NCBI RefSeq assembly: GCF_004359215.1
Contig: NC_090627.1
Coordinates: 1,933,554 to 1,969,235, forward strand
DNA from: Bremia lactucae
Taxonomy: Eukaryota > Oomycota > Peronosporomycetes > Peronosporales > Peronosporaceae
DNA length: 35,682 bases
Direction: 5' to 3'
The notes under the pieces: generated by a model
What the model was told of the DNA's origin: nothing
The model's input: only the letters and a program-made list of their open reading frames with translations
Database searches by the model: none
Made by a program: the position numbers and the translations under genes
In this document: positions 1 through 9,978 of the stretch, piece by piece
Position numbering within the stretch: position 1 is the first letter of the stretch
Layout: every line of letters begins with the position of its first letter

Positions 1-1711
1 TACTCGTCACAGAGGACGAATACGTAACCGACATTCGGTCAGCGGTTATTTTTGCAGAGAACGAACGGGTTCTCAGCAGCTCATCGATGGACGAAAGTGG
101 CCTCGATGTGAAGACTCGGATTGAAAGATATACTACTCAATCCTGGGAGTCACTCAAGACAAAACCTCTATACGAGGATTTAATAAAATTCAGGGACGTA
201 TTCCCTGAAGCAGTGCCATGCGAGTTGCCTAAAGATAAAGGCACTCGACATGAGATCGAGCTCAAACCGGGCTCGAAGTACTGTGTCATGAAGCAATGAC
301 CACTGCCCCGTGGACAAGTACTTGCGATCGATAAATTCTTTACCGATCGATTAAAGCGGGCCATGTAAGGGAGTCAACCTCCCCACATAGCTCTCCGACC
401 TTCTGTGTGCGAAAGGCCACAGGAGGGTGGCGGATAGTGCACGTATTCAACAAACTGAATGCTGCAACAGTACCGGCTCAAACGCCGAAACCTAGAAAAG
501 ACGTAAGCATAGATGGTATGTCTAAGAGTACGATCTTTTCCTCTATGGATCTGATGGATGGGTTCTATCAGATCCTTATGCGTGAACGGGACATCCGGTA
601 CACAGCAGTGAGCACTTCCAGTGGGATGCTCTGGGAATGGCGAGTGATGCATCAGGGGCTTAGTAACGCCCCTGCAACATTCAACAGATGCGTAACAAAT
701 ATGTTGAGACCGGTGCGAGAATTCGCATCGAGTTATTTTGACAATGTATTCGTCCATAGCCGGGCCATGGACGGTAAGACAGACGTGGAAGTTCATAAAA
801 CTCACGTTCGTCAGGTTCTTACACTTATGCGAAAACATAAGTTGTATGAAAATCTCAAGAAGTGTATATTCGCTGCAAGCGAAATACCACTTCTTGGGTG
901 CATCGTCGGTAAACACGGCGTGCGCCCTGATCCCGAAAAGATCAAGGCAATCACCGACTGGCCAGTTTCAGTCGATAAAAAGGGACTTAGAAAGTTCCTT
1001 GGTTTAGCGGCGTACTTGCACAAGTACTCTCGCAATTATACAGAAATGACAGTTCATCTCTCTCGTCTCTTAGAAAAAAAATGACGTAAAATGGTTACGG
1101 AACGCTGATTGTCAGCGTTCGTTTGAAGGTATCAAGCAAAGCTTGATGCAATCGCCCATCTTGGTGATTGCAGATCAGGACGGACCATTTCATGTGGTCT
1201 GTGACGCCAGCGATATCGCAATCGGCTGCGCGTTAATGCAATACGATACAGGCGGCGCGGAGCGCGACGAGTTTTACGTCGTAGTGAGTGTTGCAATAGT
1301 GGGATTATTTTTACTGTTGGAGTGCACTGCTGACTCGAAATCGGGTCGGCATGATAACGCATCAGCGACAACATTAAGTCGTCCTGGTTTATATTCGACG
1401 GATAAATTATACTACGCGAAGAAGGATGATAAATCTTATAGAAATATACCGGCTTTATATCGATTGTCATCCGATCGATACACAACACACAACGGCTTAT
1501 TGTATTACACAGCCGTTGCAAGCGACACTCCACGTGTCGTCGTCCCAACTCACAATGATTTGCGCTTGCGCATCATGTATGAGTGTCACGGTGCACCAAC
1601 ATGTGAGCATTGTGGACGTGAGAAGACTTGCCTCACAGTAAGTCGCGACTTTTACTGGCCCCGCCAGTATCAGTTCGTGCGCAAGTACATTCGTGCTTGC
1701 GAGGTATGTTA
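1..1711 (+). mobile_element. Ty3/gypsy chromovirus pol fragment (element 1)
   Basis: Broken pol of an LTR retrotransposon. Positions 1-299 encode the linker between protease and reverse transcriptase (ENERVLSSSSMDE, then a HEIELKPGSKYCV block). Positions about 407-1084 are the reverse transcriptase palm and thumb (SSMDLMDGFYQI, QGLSNAPATFNR, LGCIVGKHGVRPDPEKI). Positions 1143-1270 are the start of RNase H (CDASDIAIGCALMQYD), and 1460-1711 are the integrase zinc-binding region (GREKTCLTVSRDFYWPRQY, ending in a CEVC pair). The RT active site reads YFDN instead of YFDD, so one catalytic aspartate is lost. A deletion around 300-400 and another joining RNase H to the integrase linker near 1270-1320 break the frame. 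The frame ends just after the CEVC pair, where the sequence jumps to the 3' non-coding region. Dead copy of the same family as B, C, D and D2. Confidence 0.9.
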
Positions 1712-1714
1712 ACG

Positions 1715-2460
1715 GGGACTTTATCTCGCTTATTGTTGCCACTGAACCATTAATGCTTTAAAAAGCTTCGAGATAAAAATCTTCCTCAGCGCAAAAGTTC
1801 TTCGCGCTGGGATCAAGGCCATGTAGCTTTGTCGCAATAAAAAGGAATATTTATTGTGAGGAGTAGTCTATCCAGACAAGCTATTGATTAGCCGTTCGGG
1901 CAAAAAGCACGGCCTCTTCTCAGGGGCGAGATGAACTATTTTATTGTCTTCACTCCCCTGAGTGGTACCCACTGAAGCAGGGGTACCACAAGAACTTTGA
2001 GAACGATGGCTTACGCCATCGTCATCACCTTGCACAGAAACAGGTGCAGGTAACCGTACGGGAGACGGAACGGGCGATGAGGGATCATCCTCATCGTCGG
2101 AACCAAATAGACTATCGTCTATCAGAATGAGCCCTCGAATTCAAAGGCTCATAGTCAGCCGCCTGACGTCTATCAGGCGATTGTTCTATTTTCCCCGAGT
2201 CGGCCATTTCGTCCGACTCGCATTTGTAGTCGACCTCCAAAGAGTGGTCGTATTCACGTGGCAAATCACCACGTGCACTCGCAACATCTAGTGTTGTGCG
2301 AGAAGAAGATACTACGGCAGACGTTCCGTCTGCCGCAACAGATAACAGTGCGTCACCCGCGGCTGCCGAACCGCAGCCGAAGGCGCAGCACTATCAACAC
2401 CCCGCATGAATTTGTTCTTCATGCGATGGAATTTATAATGATGGTTTTGACCAATTAACA
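1715..2460 (-). pseudogene. Antisense accessory reading frame of element 1 (decayed)
   Basis: This stretch between pol and the LTR has no sense frame but carries, on the opposite strand, a copy of the reading frame described for element C. Read from about 2460 downward it shows FHRMKNKFMRGVDSAAPSAA, then VVSSSRTTLDVASARGD, then ESDEMADSGKIEQSPDRR, an acidic block FGSDDEDDPSSP, and LPERLINSLSG. It has a one-base deletion after SAAVR, a second indel near 2113-2120 and an in-frame TAG after INSLSG. Its distal part is cut off by the deletion that fuses it to the integrase. The similarity to C is at nucleotide level, so the protein argument rests mainly on C versus D2. Confidence 0.6.
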
Positions 2461-2525
2461 TCATTTTTTTTAATTAAGTGGTAATATAGTGACCACTCCA
2501 TCGACAGTCAGAGTAATTGTCGTTT

Positions 2526-2538
2526 AAGGGAGGGGTGA
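2526..2538 (+). other. Polypurine tract of element 1
   Basis: A purine-rich run (AAGGGAGGGGTGA) lies directly before the TGTAACGGGG start of the LTR. This is the usual position of the plus-strand priming site of LTR retrotransposons. The same run precedes the gap at 26814 and a related one precedes the LTR at 33331. Confidence 0.75.
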
Positions 2539-2950
2539 TGTAACGGGGTGTATCGTTACATGAAATTAACACTCAAAGGTTGTTAATTAATATATTATTT
2601 AAAAGGTAGATAATATTTGGAGAATATCACTTTAAATAGTAATGTTCAGAATTCTTATCCATAAATAGGTATAGACCATTATATCATTTTATTCCGCAGA
2701 CTAATCAGCTGTAGAGGTAATCAAAGAGAGTTACAGATAAGATAAAGATAATAATTGAATTACATGTTTAGTACTAGATTATAATTAAGTTAGCATTTAC
2801 AAGATAAAAAGAGAGACACTTAATTTTTTTAATTTAAGCTAGTTTCCTCTGCACGTACTAGTGTACGTGAAATAACGTAAGGCACCACTCGCAACTGAAG
2901 CAGTGCGAAGTGGACTTGTACTGAAGCAGTACAAGTCGTAGTGCTCGTTA
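2539..2950 (+). repeat. 3' LTR of element 1
   Basis: About 412 nt, similar along its length to the LTR at 21693-22140. It starts TGTAACGGGGTGT and ends with a decayed form of the inverted terminus (GTGCTCGTTA, where the other copy has GTGCCCCGATACA). The internal part is AT-rich. Near the end it carries an 11-bp hairpin with a 3-nt loop (2913-2937, arms GACTTGTACTG and CAGTACAAGTC) and a 7-bp hairpin (arms CACGTAC and GTACGTG, about 2852-2869). Confidence 0.85.
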
Positions 2951-3187
2951 AAATTCTTCTTGTTGGAAATAATATTTATGTGACGGACATGCTTAAAATT
3001 CAAATGTGTTTTAAAAAGCAATTCCTATTTATATTAAATCCTCAAGTAGAAAGGAATCAATCATGAAAAAGTGAAGGCTAGTAGTAAAGCTTGGAAAGAA
3101 ACCGACTTCTTTTCTTGTTAATTTGTTCGAGTGTAAAATTGCAGTTAATGTGTGTGGAGTACACCACAAAACTGAGGAATTATAGCG
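2951..3187. other. Spacer between LTR and syntaxin gene
   Basis: AT-rich, no open frame that looks coding. It should hold the promoter and 5' leader of the syntaxin gene. I see no convincing oomycete Inr (TCATTYY-type) element. Confidence 0.4.
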
Positions 3188-4356
3188 ATGAACCGTACGG
3201 CCGACTTCACGCTACGATGCCAACATTATGCGGCCACAAATGGCCGTGCGTCGTTACAGGTACATCAATAATCACGCACATGCAATTTCCTCCCTCTTGT
3301 TGCTTGCTCTTAGCGTCAGAAACTTACAATTATCACCCTACTACGCATAGAAATCCGAGCATACGCCTCTTTACGAGAACGCCCAATTTAATGCCGCAGC
3401 TTCCGATATTTCAAAGGAAGTTTATCAAGCCTCTAAGCGATTGCAGCAGCTTACGCAACGTACGTGATCAGATCAATCCGTTTATAATCTTTTTACATAT
3501 GTTAACGCGAGACGAATACCTACAGTGGTGCGTCAGAACAACATGTTTAACGACCCGACGGACGCTATTAACGAGTTAGCAGCGCTTGTAAAGAAAGACA
3601 TTACCAACATAAATATGCAGCTCGATAATATGCAGGAATACATTAATAGCAAGCGGCAGTTGGGGCCGTCAAAACAAGCGGCAAGGCACTCGAGCGTGAT
3701 TGTGTCGTTAATGAAGTCAAATCTCATGGCCACAACGCAAGGTTTCAAAAATATTTTAGAGGTGCGACAGGAAAATATGAAGCTTCAACAAAGTCGACGC
3801 GCTAGATATGGCAAAACTGCGTCCAGTGCATTGGGGAAGCCTTTGGTTTTTAAGCCTCCACGAAGCAATCACAGCCAGAATGGAAGCCTGGACGACGTCA
3901 ATCTGTCCACCTCGCTCCCTCGTCCAGGAAAAAATCAATCTTTAAGTACGGAACGAATCGAAATTCAACCGCTCATTACAACCAGGACCCAGGAACAAAT
4001 GGTCGCGGAACAACAGAACTACACAGCCTCGCGAGCCGAGGCCGTGTCTCAAATTGAAAGCCACATTGTCGATATTGGACAGCTCTTTGGCAGACTGTCA
4101 AATTTAATTCACGAACAAGGAGACCTTGTGAGGAGGTATGTGCTGCCTTTTTATGTATATATAATAATTTTATAAATTGATGTGGTAAATTGTCAGAATT
4201 GATGATAACGTCGAGGAGTCGTTGGGGAATGTTAGCAGTGGCGAGCACGAGCTGCTTAAGTACTTTTCCAACTTGTCAAACAATAGATTGTTGGCGCTCA
4301 AGATCTCGGCTATTTTATTGGTATTTCTTATCTTTTTTATGTTTGTATTAGCGTAA
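3188..4356 (+). CDS. Syntaxin-5/Sed5-like Qa-SNARE, four exons
   Basis: Target-membrane SNARE of ER-Golgi traffic. Exons: 3188-3259, 3351-3459, 3526-4135, 4197-4356; introns of 91, 66 and 61 nt have GT-AG ends. The joined frame is exactly 317 codons (316 residues). The start MNRTADFTLRC resembles the N-terminal RT-x-F motif of Sed5 proteins. Residues 25-110 form the syntaxin-5 N-terminal helical part (LVRQNNMFNDPTDAINELAA is diagnostic). The Qa SNARE helix runs from about residue 233 to 292 with the zero-layer glutamine in HEQGD (residue 258), followed by RIDDNVEESLGNV. A single C-terminal membrane anchor (ALKISAILLVFLIFF) ends the protein. Exon 1 was chosen because it gives a donor in phase with the acceptor at 3351; it is the least certain exon. 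Confidence 0.9.
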
Positions 4357-4435
4357 ACAAATATAAACTGAATAGGGCCAAATTTTTCCGGCTGATTGCG
4401 ACAGCTTGAAACTATCGAGTTTTTCTTGAAGGCCA

Positions 4436-4699
4436 TTAATGCCTCGTGCCTCCATTTTTTTCGCTTGGTTTTAAAGCAATAAATCCACCGAGGGCCATTG
4501 CGAGAACAGTAGCACCTTGCGCCAGCACGCGCAGACGCATAAATTTTTGTTGAGTGGCGGCGTCAGCAGCGCGGCGGAAAGACGCTAGACCACCCATTAG
4601 AACGCCTGCCGTAGCCAAACATCCGATCGGCACCAGTGGTTCCTCTTGACAACGACGCTTCATCTTCTGCCAGCCAGTCTCCATGGGAAACCCATTCAT
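4436..4699 (-). CDS. HIG1-domain protein (RCF1/HIGD-like)
   Basis: Small mitochondrial inner-membrane protein of 87 residues in one exon. The hypoxia-induced-gene-1 family helps assemble or stabilise respiratory supercomplexes and cytochrome oxidase. The family signature is visible: a lead-in EEPLVPIGCLATAG, a first membrane helix (about residues 22-42), a short loop with RRAADAATQQKFMRLRV, and a second helix (about 57-77). The length matches short HIGD proteins. It converges with the syntaxin gene (stops 79 nt apart) and diverges from the ATP synthase d gene, with 171 nt between their start codons, so the two may share a bidirectional promoter. Confidence 0.9.
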   Translation of the reverse strand: MNGFPMETGWQKMKRRCQEEPLVPIGCLATAGVLMGGLASFRRAADAATQQKFMRLRVLAQGATVLAMALGGFIALKPSEKNGGTRH

Positions 4700-4870
4700 T
4701 TTGCACTTGAACGATCGAACGTGTAACTATAAGAATATTATATATTGTCCTTGGTCGTGTTTTTTTTATATATTCTAATCCGTTTTCAGAGGTAGCTCGC
4801 TCGCCACCTCTTACTCATCAGGGGGGTAAACTTTATATTAGCGAAGTCACTTGAACTACCTTTTTCCACA

Positions 4871-5497
4871 ATGCTCCAGTTCCGTAAGCAGGTCATGTGC
4901 CGCGCGCTGCAGACGCGCGCATTTGAGTGGGAAGCCATTTCGAAAAAATTGACGGATCCGCGTGCCCGCGCTGCTTTGGACAGCTTGCGTGACGCCCACG
5001 GCCAAATGGCGGCCGAGGCCCGCATGTACGTGAAAGAACCCGAGCCGATCGACTTTGACTACTATCGCTCAGTCATCAAGAACAAGGAGCTAGTGGATGC
5101 GATGGAAGCCAATTACAAAAGCATTTCTTTTCCAGTTATTACTCCCGAAGAGTTGGACATTTCGGCTAAATCAGATGAGCTTCCGGAAGAGCTACGCTTG
5201 AACGAGCAGGAAGTTGTCGACAAACTCGTACGCTACGTTTAAGCTGCTATAGAACTTTATGTTATGGCTACAGACTAAAGTGTATATGATTGTTGCATCT
5301 AGTTTTCCCAGCTGAACGAGAAGGTGGCGGACTCGAAGGCTCGTATTGAGGAACTGAAAGAACTCATTGGTCTCATGGAAGAGACTCGGACGACGCTGGA
5401 CACGACAATGGACGAAATGACGGCGATGTATCCGGAGGTTGAGGAGGAAATTGACGATGAAATTGCTAACCTTGAGTGGGAAAAGGACACGCAGTAA
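4871..5497 (+). CDS. Mitochondrial ATP synthase subunit d, two exons
   Basis: Peripheral-stalk subunit of F1Fo ATP synthase on the matrix side of the inner membrane. Exon 1 is 4871-5227 (119 codons, phase 0), the intron 5228-5311 has GTACGC and CCCAG ends, and exon 2 is 5312-5497; total 180 residues. Family landmarks are FEWEAISKKLTDPRARAAL near the N-terminus, EPEPIDFDYYRSVI around residues 55-70, and a helix-rich acidic tail. Reading through the donor would add only four residues before a stop, whereas splicing continues a coiled coil (LNEKVADSKARIEELKEL). The stop lies 209 nt before the convergent CX9C gene. Confidence 0.88.
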
Positions 5498-5705
5498 GCT
5501 GTCGAAGTTAAAAACCCAGAAAACCCGCGACACAATCGCATAATTAATGACGGATAAGTGATTCTCGTGTTTGATGTGTGCTTGGTGTGGAGTGCATAGA
5601 TGCGTAATTTGTCTCTTAAAATGTGCATTTGCGATGGTCTTTTAAAAACCATTCGTGTCGCAAAACGTATTCATTCGCCGATGGCTTAGCGCCAATCTCT
5701 GTTCT

Positions 5706-5969
5706 CTAACCGCGCGAGCGGTAGGATTCTGGCACACGAAAAAGCTCTTTCGGATTCTTGGCAACTTCGGCGTCTACACAGGTGTTGTAAGCCAGCAGCA
5801 CGTCCTTGCATTTCTCGAGCGCCACGTTACCCACATCCGCATCTGGCGTGCCCTTGGGCTGCTTGCCATGCCCATAAAAACACGCAAAGAACGATGTCGC
5901 TACTTTCTCGCACGAGTTGGGCACACTCGGGAAGTTCTCGCTCACTCGCAATTCCGTCGAGACTTCCAT
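5706..5969 (-). CDS. Twin CX9C (CHCH-type) mitochondrial small protein
   Basis: 87 residues, single exon. Two exact CX9C motifs (CEKVATSFFAC and CKDVLLAYNTC) separated by 23 residues define a helix-loop-helix disulphide fold imported into the mitochondrial intermembrane space by the Mia40 relay. Members act in cytochrome oxidase assembly or as complex I and IV accessory proteins; I cannot assign this one to a named subfamily. It ends in FRVPESYRSRG. Together with HIG1 and ATP synthase d it makes three mitochondrial genes within 1.5 kb. Confidence 0.8.
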   Translation of the reverse strand: MEVSTELRVSENFPSVPNSCEKVATSFFACFYGHGKQPKGTPDADVGNVALEKCKDVLLAYNTCVDAEVAKNPKELFRVPESYRSRG

Positions 5970-6336
5970 TAAATCAATGAATGCAGTCGGCTGTCGTTAT
6001 GATAAATTAGGGCAATACAAATTAAGAGAAAACCAACTTGTTTTGTATTAAACCCCACAAAAGGGCTCTTTCATTCATTCTAAACCTGTTACGCTGCGTC
6101 CTTTTGTCAATTTCTCGCTCGATAAATCGTGTTATCTAAGTGCACAGGATATATTAACTGCTCAGTCGTCAGATCGATGGCAACAGTCCAGAGTACGAAG
6201 AAGCAGAGTCATTCGTGCACCCACGCGACGCTTTCTTTCCATTTTTTAACTAGTGCAATGTGAAACTTAAGTCTCCGAGCGCCACGTGGCGCACGGAAAT
6301 GCTCCACTCTATAAGACTAGAATGATATAAAGTAGC
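5970..6336. other. Intergenic spacer
   Basis: No coding frame recognised. It should contain the promoter of the leftward twin-CX9C gene. Contains a TCATTCATTC run near 6070 that resembles an oomycete Inr on the + strand, but no + strand gene follows it. Confidence 0.4.
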
Positions 6337-6667
6337 TTACGTTCCGTCGTCGTCTTCACCGTCAAAATAAAGGAACTCGGACGATACGTTAAACGCGACG
6401 CCCGAGTCCAAGAATGTTGCAATCGCGGCGCCCAGCGGTCGAGTGACCTGATTCGCCAAACAAATTACGATCAGCAATTCTTTGTGGTCATCCGCTACAT
6501 TGCAGCCCAGGAGCAACGAAACGTACGGCACTGCCAAAGCGGCTCTTGCTGTTTTGCACAAGTTTCTCTAAGGTGGCCGAATTCCACTTGCCCGCAGACG
6601 AGCGTGCCATTGCCCTGACCACTGCTCGTGTTCTCGTAAGTCTTTGCCCGATCCGGTAGTAAGTCAT
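6337..6667 (-). pseudogene. Unknown protein, two overlapping frames (frameshift)
   Basis: I do not recognise the family. From an ATG at 6667 a frame reads MTYYRIGQRLTRTRAVVRAM, then SSAGKWNSATLEKLVQN, and stops near 6500. A second frame entered near 6561 gives KTARAALAVPYVSLLLGCN, then DDHKELLIVICLANQVTRP and an acidic end (YFDGEDDDGT). The two fit together as one protein of about 105 residues if one base is missing around 6550: an Arg-rich start, a helix, then hydrophobic segments. An intron cannot explain the shift because no GT-AG pair of sensible size lies between them. It may be a recent pseudogene or a sequencing error in a real gene. Confidence 0.4.
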
Positions 6668-7835
6668 GAGTCCAAGCTTAGGAGCAAGAGCCCGACACCA
6701 ACGAATTGATAATTCCAGCCGTGCATTGAGTAAAACCTATGTGGCACTGGACATAGATTACTTACAATAAGATTGCGATTTGATTATTGCCACAGACAAA
6801 ATGCCTCTGTTTTGGCTCAATCGTTTCTTGTTATCAAGTAATATACTTAGGGAACATAATATAAGTAAATTGAAACAAATATGAGACTATTCATTATTTC
6901 TGTTAATTTTCTATAATTCCAACTTCGATTCCACAGGGGATTGTGGCTTCACGCTACATGAGCCTACATCTATTGGTAAACGATTAAGGCGAGTAACGCC
7001 TCCGGTTATCACAGCTATAATTATCTTTTGAGCTAAACAGTAAGACTTCTATCACTTTTGAGAATATATTAAATTCTTCTTTCTTAAGAAATGTTTGGAA
7101 ACGAAATACAGTCTAAACCTAGGCTTTTAATTTTGACTTGTGTTATCGCATAATGGCCACCTTCCGAAGGATAACTATGAATTGCTTTATTTCAAAACAC
7201 TTCCGCTTCGCATATTGTTATTAAGGAATCCTATCCAAACTTTCTGTCTACATCGTGTAGTCGTCACTTCATGTAAAGGTTAACATACAGAAGATCATAT
7301 GTCTCCTCAAACGACCGATCCATTCTGCAACCACATCAAACTTCCACTGGAATCCAATCGTCGCATATGTCGTTCCAGCACAATTCATTCTTATGAATGC
7401 TGCGATGTATTGGAGTAGCACAAAGATGGGTGACATTGGTCAAAGAATGATACGTCGAACGTGTACATCCTATTCGAGACAGCGCAAAGGCTGGTAGCCG
7501 GTCATTTGTTCACACGGGGTCTTCCCATCTCAAAATTTTATATTTTTTTGTCACAACGCTATTCAATCCTTTTTTTGCGTCGTCCACTTAAATTGCATCC
7601 AAAATCTTGAAGTAACTCGGTTAGATGCCCTGCTCGCAAAACTTGCAAGCTGCATCGATTATATATTTGTAACGTCACGAACATTTCTCGACGTAATGAA
7701 AAGTTTTAAAAGACTAACGCCATTATGCGATCCTCAACCTGTAGAAAGTAAAAGCCACTGCGTTGCATACGAGCATAAAACCTTGGGTTATTTGAAACAT
7801 TCGTAATGAATGGAAATATGTAATTCACTCGTTTT
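6668..7835. other. AT-rich intergenic region, no gene seen
   Basis: About 1.2 kb without a frame longer than roughly 60 codons on either strand and without recognisable repeats or transposon motifs. Rich in short T and A runs. It should hold the 3' end of the three-exon gene to its right (stop at 7836). Confidence 0.5.
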
Positions 7836-8652
7836 TTATCCTTTGTGACCTGCTTCCTTGCATATGTGACATGATGAGGTGTCAAGCAAGGCCATTCGAA
7901 CAGATTTTAATTCCGCTAAAAAATTGAATGCTGGCTCAACTTTATGCAGAATGGCTTTCATACAAGAGCTCGCAATAGCCTGCCCTGTGCAAATATAACA
8001 CTGAGGCTTCAAGTAGTATCTTGAGCGTAATAAATCAGCAGTAAGCTTGCTTATTCTTATACACAAATGGACTCAGACGATTGATCATTTGAAAATGTAG
8101 TGCTATTGGGATCAGGTACAAACCAGCCCCATGCAAGATCACTGCAATGTTCTCCGGGTGGACATTTGCCTTCGTGCAAACAAGACCAGACTGACTCAAC
8201 AGCATCTTCTTCCGCATGCAACTCCTAAAAATTCTCAATTATAACAAATATTAGAATTACAGTTGCGTTGCTTTCGACTGCGAAAAACCAACCTCATAAT
8301 CGATCTTGTCTAGATAAAAGCTGGCAAGCGGGCGAAGCCCGCCTAAGCTTGCTAGAGACGATTCTGTGCTGGCAGAGCTGTCAACAGTGTGGCATTTTGG
8401 CTCCTCCTGATTCGCAAAATCCTCCAGCACTTCAACGTGCCGCGATGCTTTGTCTTTTTTTATTAAATCGTCTTCTTCGGCGCCATGATCCGCGTACCTC
8501 TCACAAAACTTGATCACGGAATAGCTAGTAATTCCCACCACGACACCCGCAGCAATCACGGGATTATCTCGTATCCATTGCACACCTTCTAGCATCTCGG
8601 CTAGTGTTGGCAAATATGATGAGGCTTTGCTTTTGAATAGAGGATTTACCAT
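7836..8652 (-). CDS. Unknown membrane protein, three exons
   Basis: Not recognised. Exons on the minus strand: 8652-8293 (120 codons), 8224-8063 (54 codons), 7979-7836 (47 codons and stop); all junctions are phase 0 with GT-AG ends, giving 221 residues. Residues about 31-49 (PVIAAGVVVGITSYSVIKF) form one predicted membrane helix after a basic N-terminus (MVNPLFKSK). The middle is acidic and Ser-rich (SSASTESSLASLGG). Exon 2 has four spaced cysteines (SCLHEGKCPPGEHC, ending ESIC) and exon 3 adds SSC and SSCHICKEAGHKG, so a metal-binding or disulphide-linked tail is possible. Three in-phase junctions make the model credible even without a homologue. Confidence 0.6.
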
Positions 8653-9264
8653 TAAGTAGAGGATGTAGATTTATCGCACTTGAGGCGTTTTTTTATAGCC
8701 GTTTAACTCAGTTATGATGGATTGAAAGGTGCATCGATGAGGTGCGATATTGACGCGTCGACCTAATTTAACAACTCGGTGCTATCAACGGCAACTGTTG
8801 CCGCAAATCGAGTCGGATCGAACTGGAATATATCTAGCCTTAAAGCTTCCTGCTACATTTAACCACCTTTCGGGACGGCGGTATTACTAACGAAGTTGAC
8901 AAATACGAAAGTCGTACGTCCTGCTGACTACATTTCAGTGTCAGAAAGTGCGATCATGGTAGATGATAGAAAATCTCAATTGCGCGGATGACACGCGCTC
9001 ATCAGCGCGCAAAGTGGAGGAGATAATTCTTAAGCTTATGTGGGTCACACAAAAGTGTGGCTAGTAATCTGTAAAACGCATTATTCGCGATCATGGCCAG
9101 TCTAGAAAATATTGGACAGACAAGCTCATGTAAATTTACACACAAATAGGGTTATAATTATCATTTTAGTGTAAAATTTTGACTAAGACAATAAAATAGC
9201 TCTAGCCCTAACCGGTCATATTTCATCAGCTTTTAATTGGTGCAGGTGCTTGACAGGGCTTTTG
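8653..9264. other. Intergenic region upstream of ubiquitin gene
   Basis: No coding frame recognised. It should contain the promoter of the leftward three-exon gene at its left end and upstream control sequence of the ubiquitin-eL40 gene at its right end. Confidence 0.4.
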
Positions 9265-9302
9265 TATAAAAGAGCTTTATTGGTCTAGTGAGCATTCATT
9301 TT
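9265..9302 (+). promoter_or_regulatory. Core promoter of ubiquitin-eL40: TATA box plus Inr
   Basis: TATAAAAG at 9265-9272 lies about 30 nt before an Inr-like element (TTCATTTT, 9295-9302) that fits the oomycete initiator core TCATTYY. The spacing matches TATA-Inr geometry and places transcription start near 9298, some 240 nt before the ATG. Confidence 0.5.
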
Positions 9303-9314
9303 GCGAGAGGAAAG

Positions 9315-9529
9315 GTGCGTTGGCATCGAAGTTCTCTGCCGTTTTGTTCGTTCGTCTACACGCCCATAATGCTCCCGGCGCGTAGCCAAGAGATGTTGAG
9401 TGTAGCCATATAATGCTCCACTCATTTCTCTTAGTTAAGTGCGGGGCAGTACAGGCATCTCAAATAGACTTAAGAACGGACAAAGGCACGTAGCAATGCA
9501 CAAGGGGCTAATCTATTGGCGTTCTACAG
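9315..9529 (+). other. Possible 5' UTR intron of ubiquitin-eL40
   Basis: A good donor (AAAG then GTGCGT, 9315) and a good acceptor (TTCTACAG, ending 9529) flank 215 nt; the acceptor leaves only six bases before the ATG. Leader introns are common in highly expressed ubiquitin genes. Longer than the other introns here, so only tentative. Confidence 0.35.
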
Positions 9530-9535
9530 GCAATC

Positions 9536-9978
9536 ATGCAGATTTTCGTAAAGACTTTGACGGGCAAGACCATTACGCTGGATGTGGAGCCATCCGACAC
9601 CATTGACAATGTCAAGCAAAAAATCCAGGACAAGGAAGGCATCCCACCTGACCAGCAGCGCTTGATCTTTGCTGGCAAGCAGCTCGAGGATGGACGGACG
9701 CTGTCGGACTACAACATTCAAAAAGGTGCGCTTTCACAATCTACGTTTGAATTGAATTTATTAATGTTGTTTGGATTCTAGAGTCGACTCTGCATCTGGT
9801 GCTGCGCCTACGTGGTGGTGCCATTGAACCCACGCTTGCTGCTCTTGCAAAAAAAACTAATTGCGAGAGACAGATTTGCCGCATTTGCTATGCGCGGCTT
9901 CCGCCTCGTGCGACCAATTGCCGCAAGAAGAAATGCGGGCACAGCAACCAGTTGCGCATTAAGAAGAAACTTAAATAA
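9536..9978 (+). CDS. UBA52: Ubiquitin-60S ribosomal protein eL40 fusion
   Basis: Encodes one ubiquitin followed directly by ribosomal protein eL40; the precursor is cut after Gly76 to supply both products. Exon 1 is 9536-9725 (ubiquitin to Lys63 plus one base), the 56-nt intron is 9726-9781, and exon 2 is 9782-9978. The joined frame is 129 codons: 76 ubiquitin residues ending [10 protein letters not shown] and 52 residues of eL40. The eL40 part keeps the four zinc cysteines ([13 protein letters not shown], then [12 protein letters not shown]) and the basic tail. Reading from the genomic frame after the intron without care gives a shifted nonsense tail; the correct frame is fixed by the cysteines. 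Ubiquitin has TIDNVKQ where animals have TIENVKA. Converges with RACK1. Confidence 0.97.

Noticed and set aside
374..916. Minus-strand frame of 180 codons opposite RT of element 1
   Set aside because: Overlaps conserved RT in sense; frames opposite RT in B and D are not kept open, unlike the antisense frame in the 3' region.
6571..6640. Plus-strand exon candidate reading VAEFHLPADERAIALTTARVL followed by GTAAGT
   Set aside because: It is the reverse complement of the better supported minus-strand frame, has no upstream exon, and no family match.
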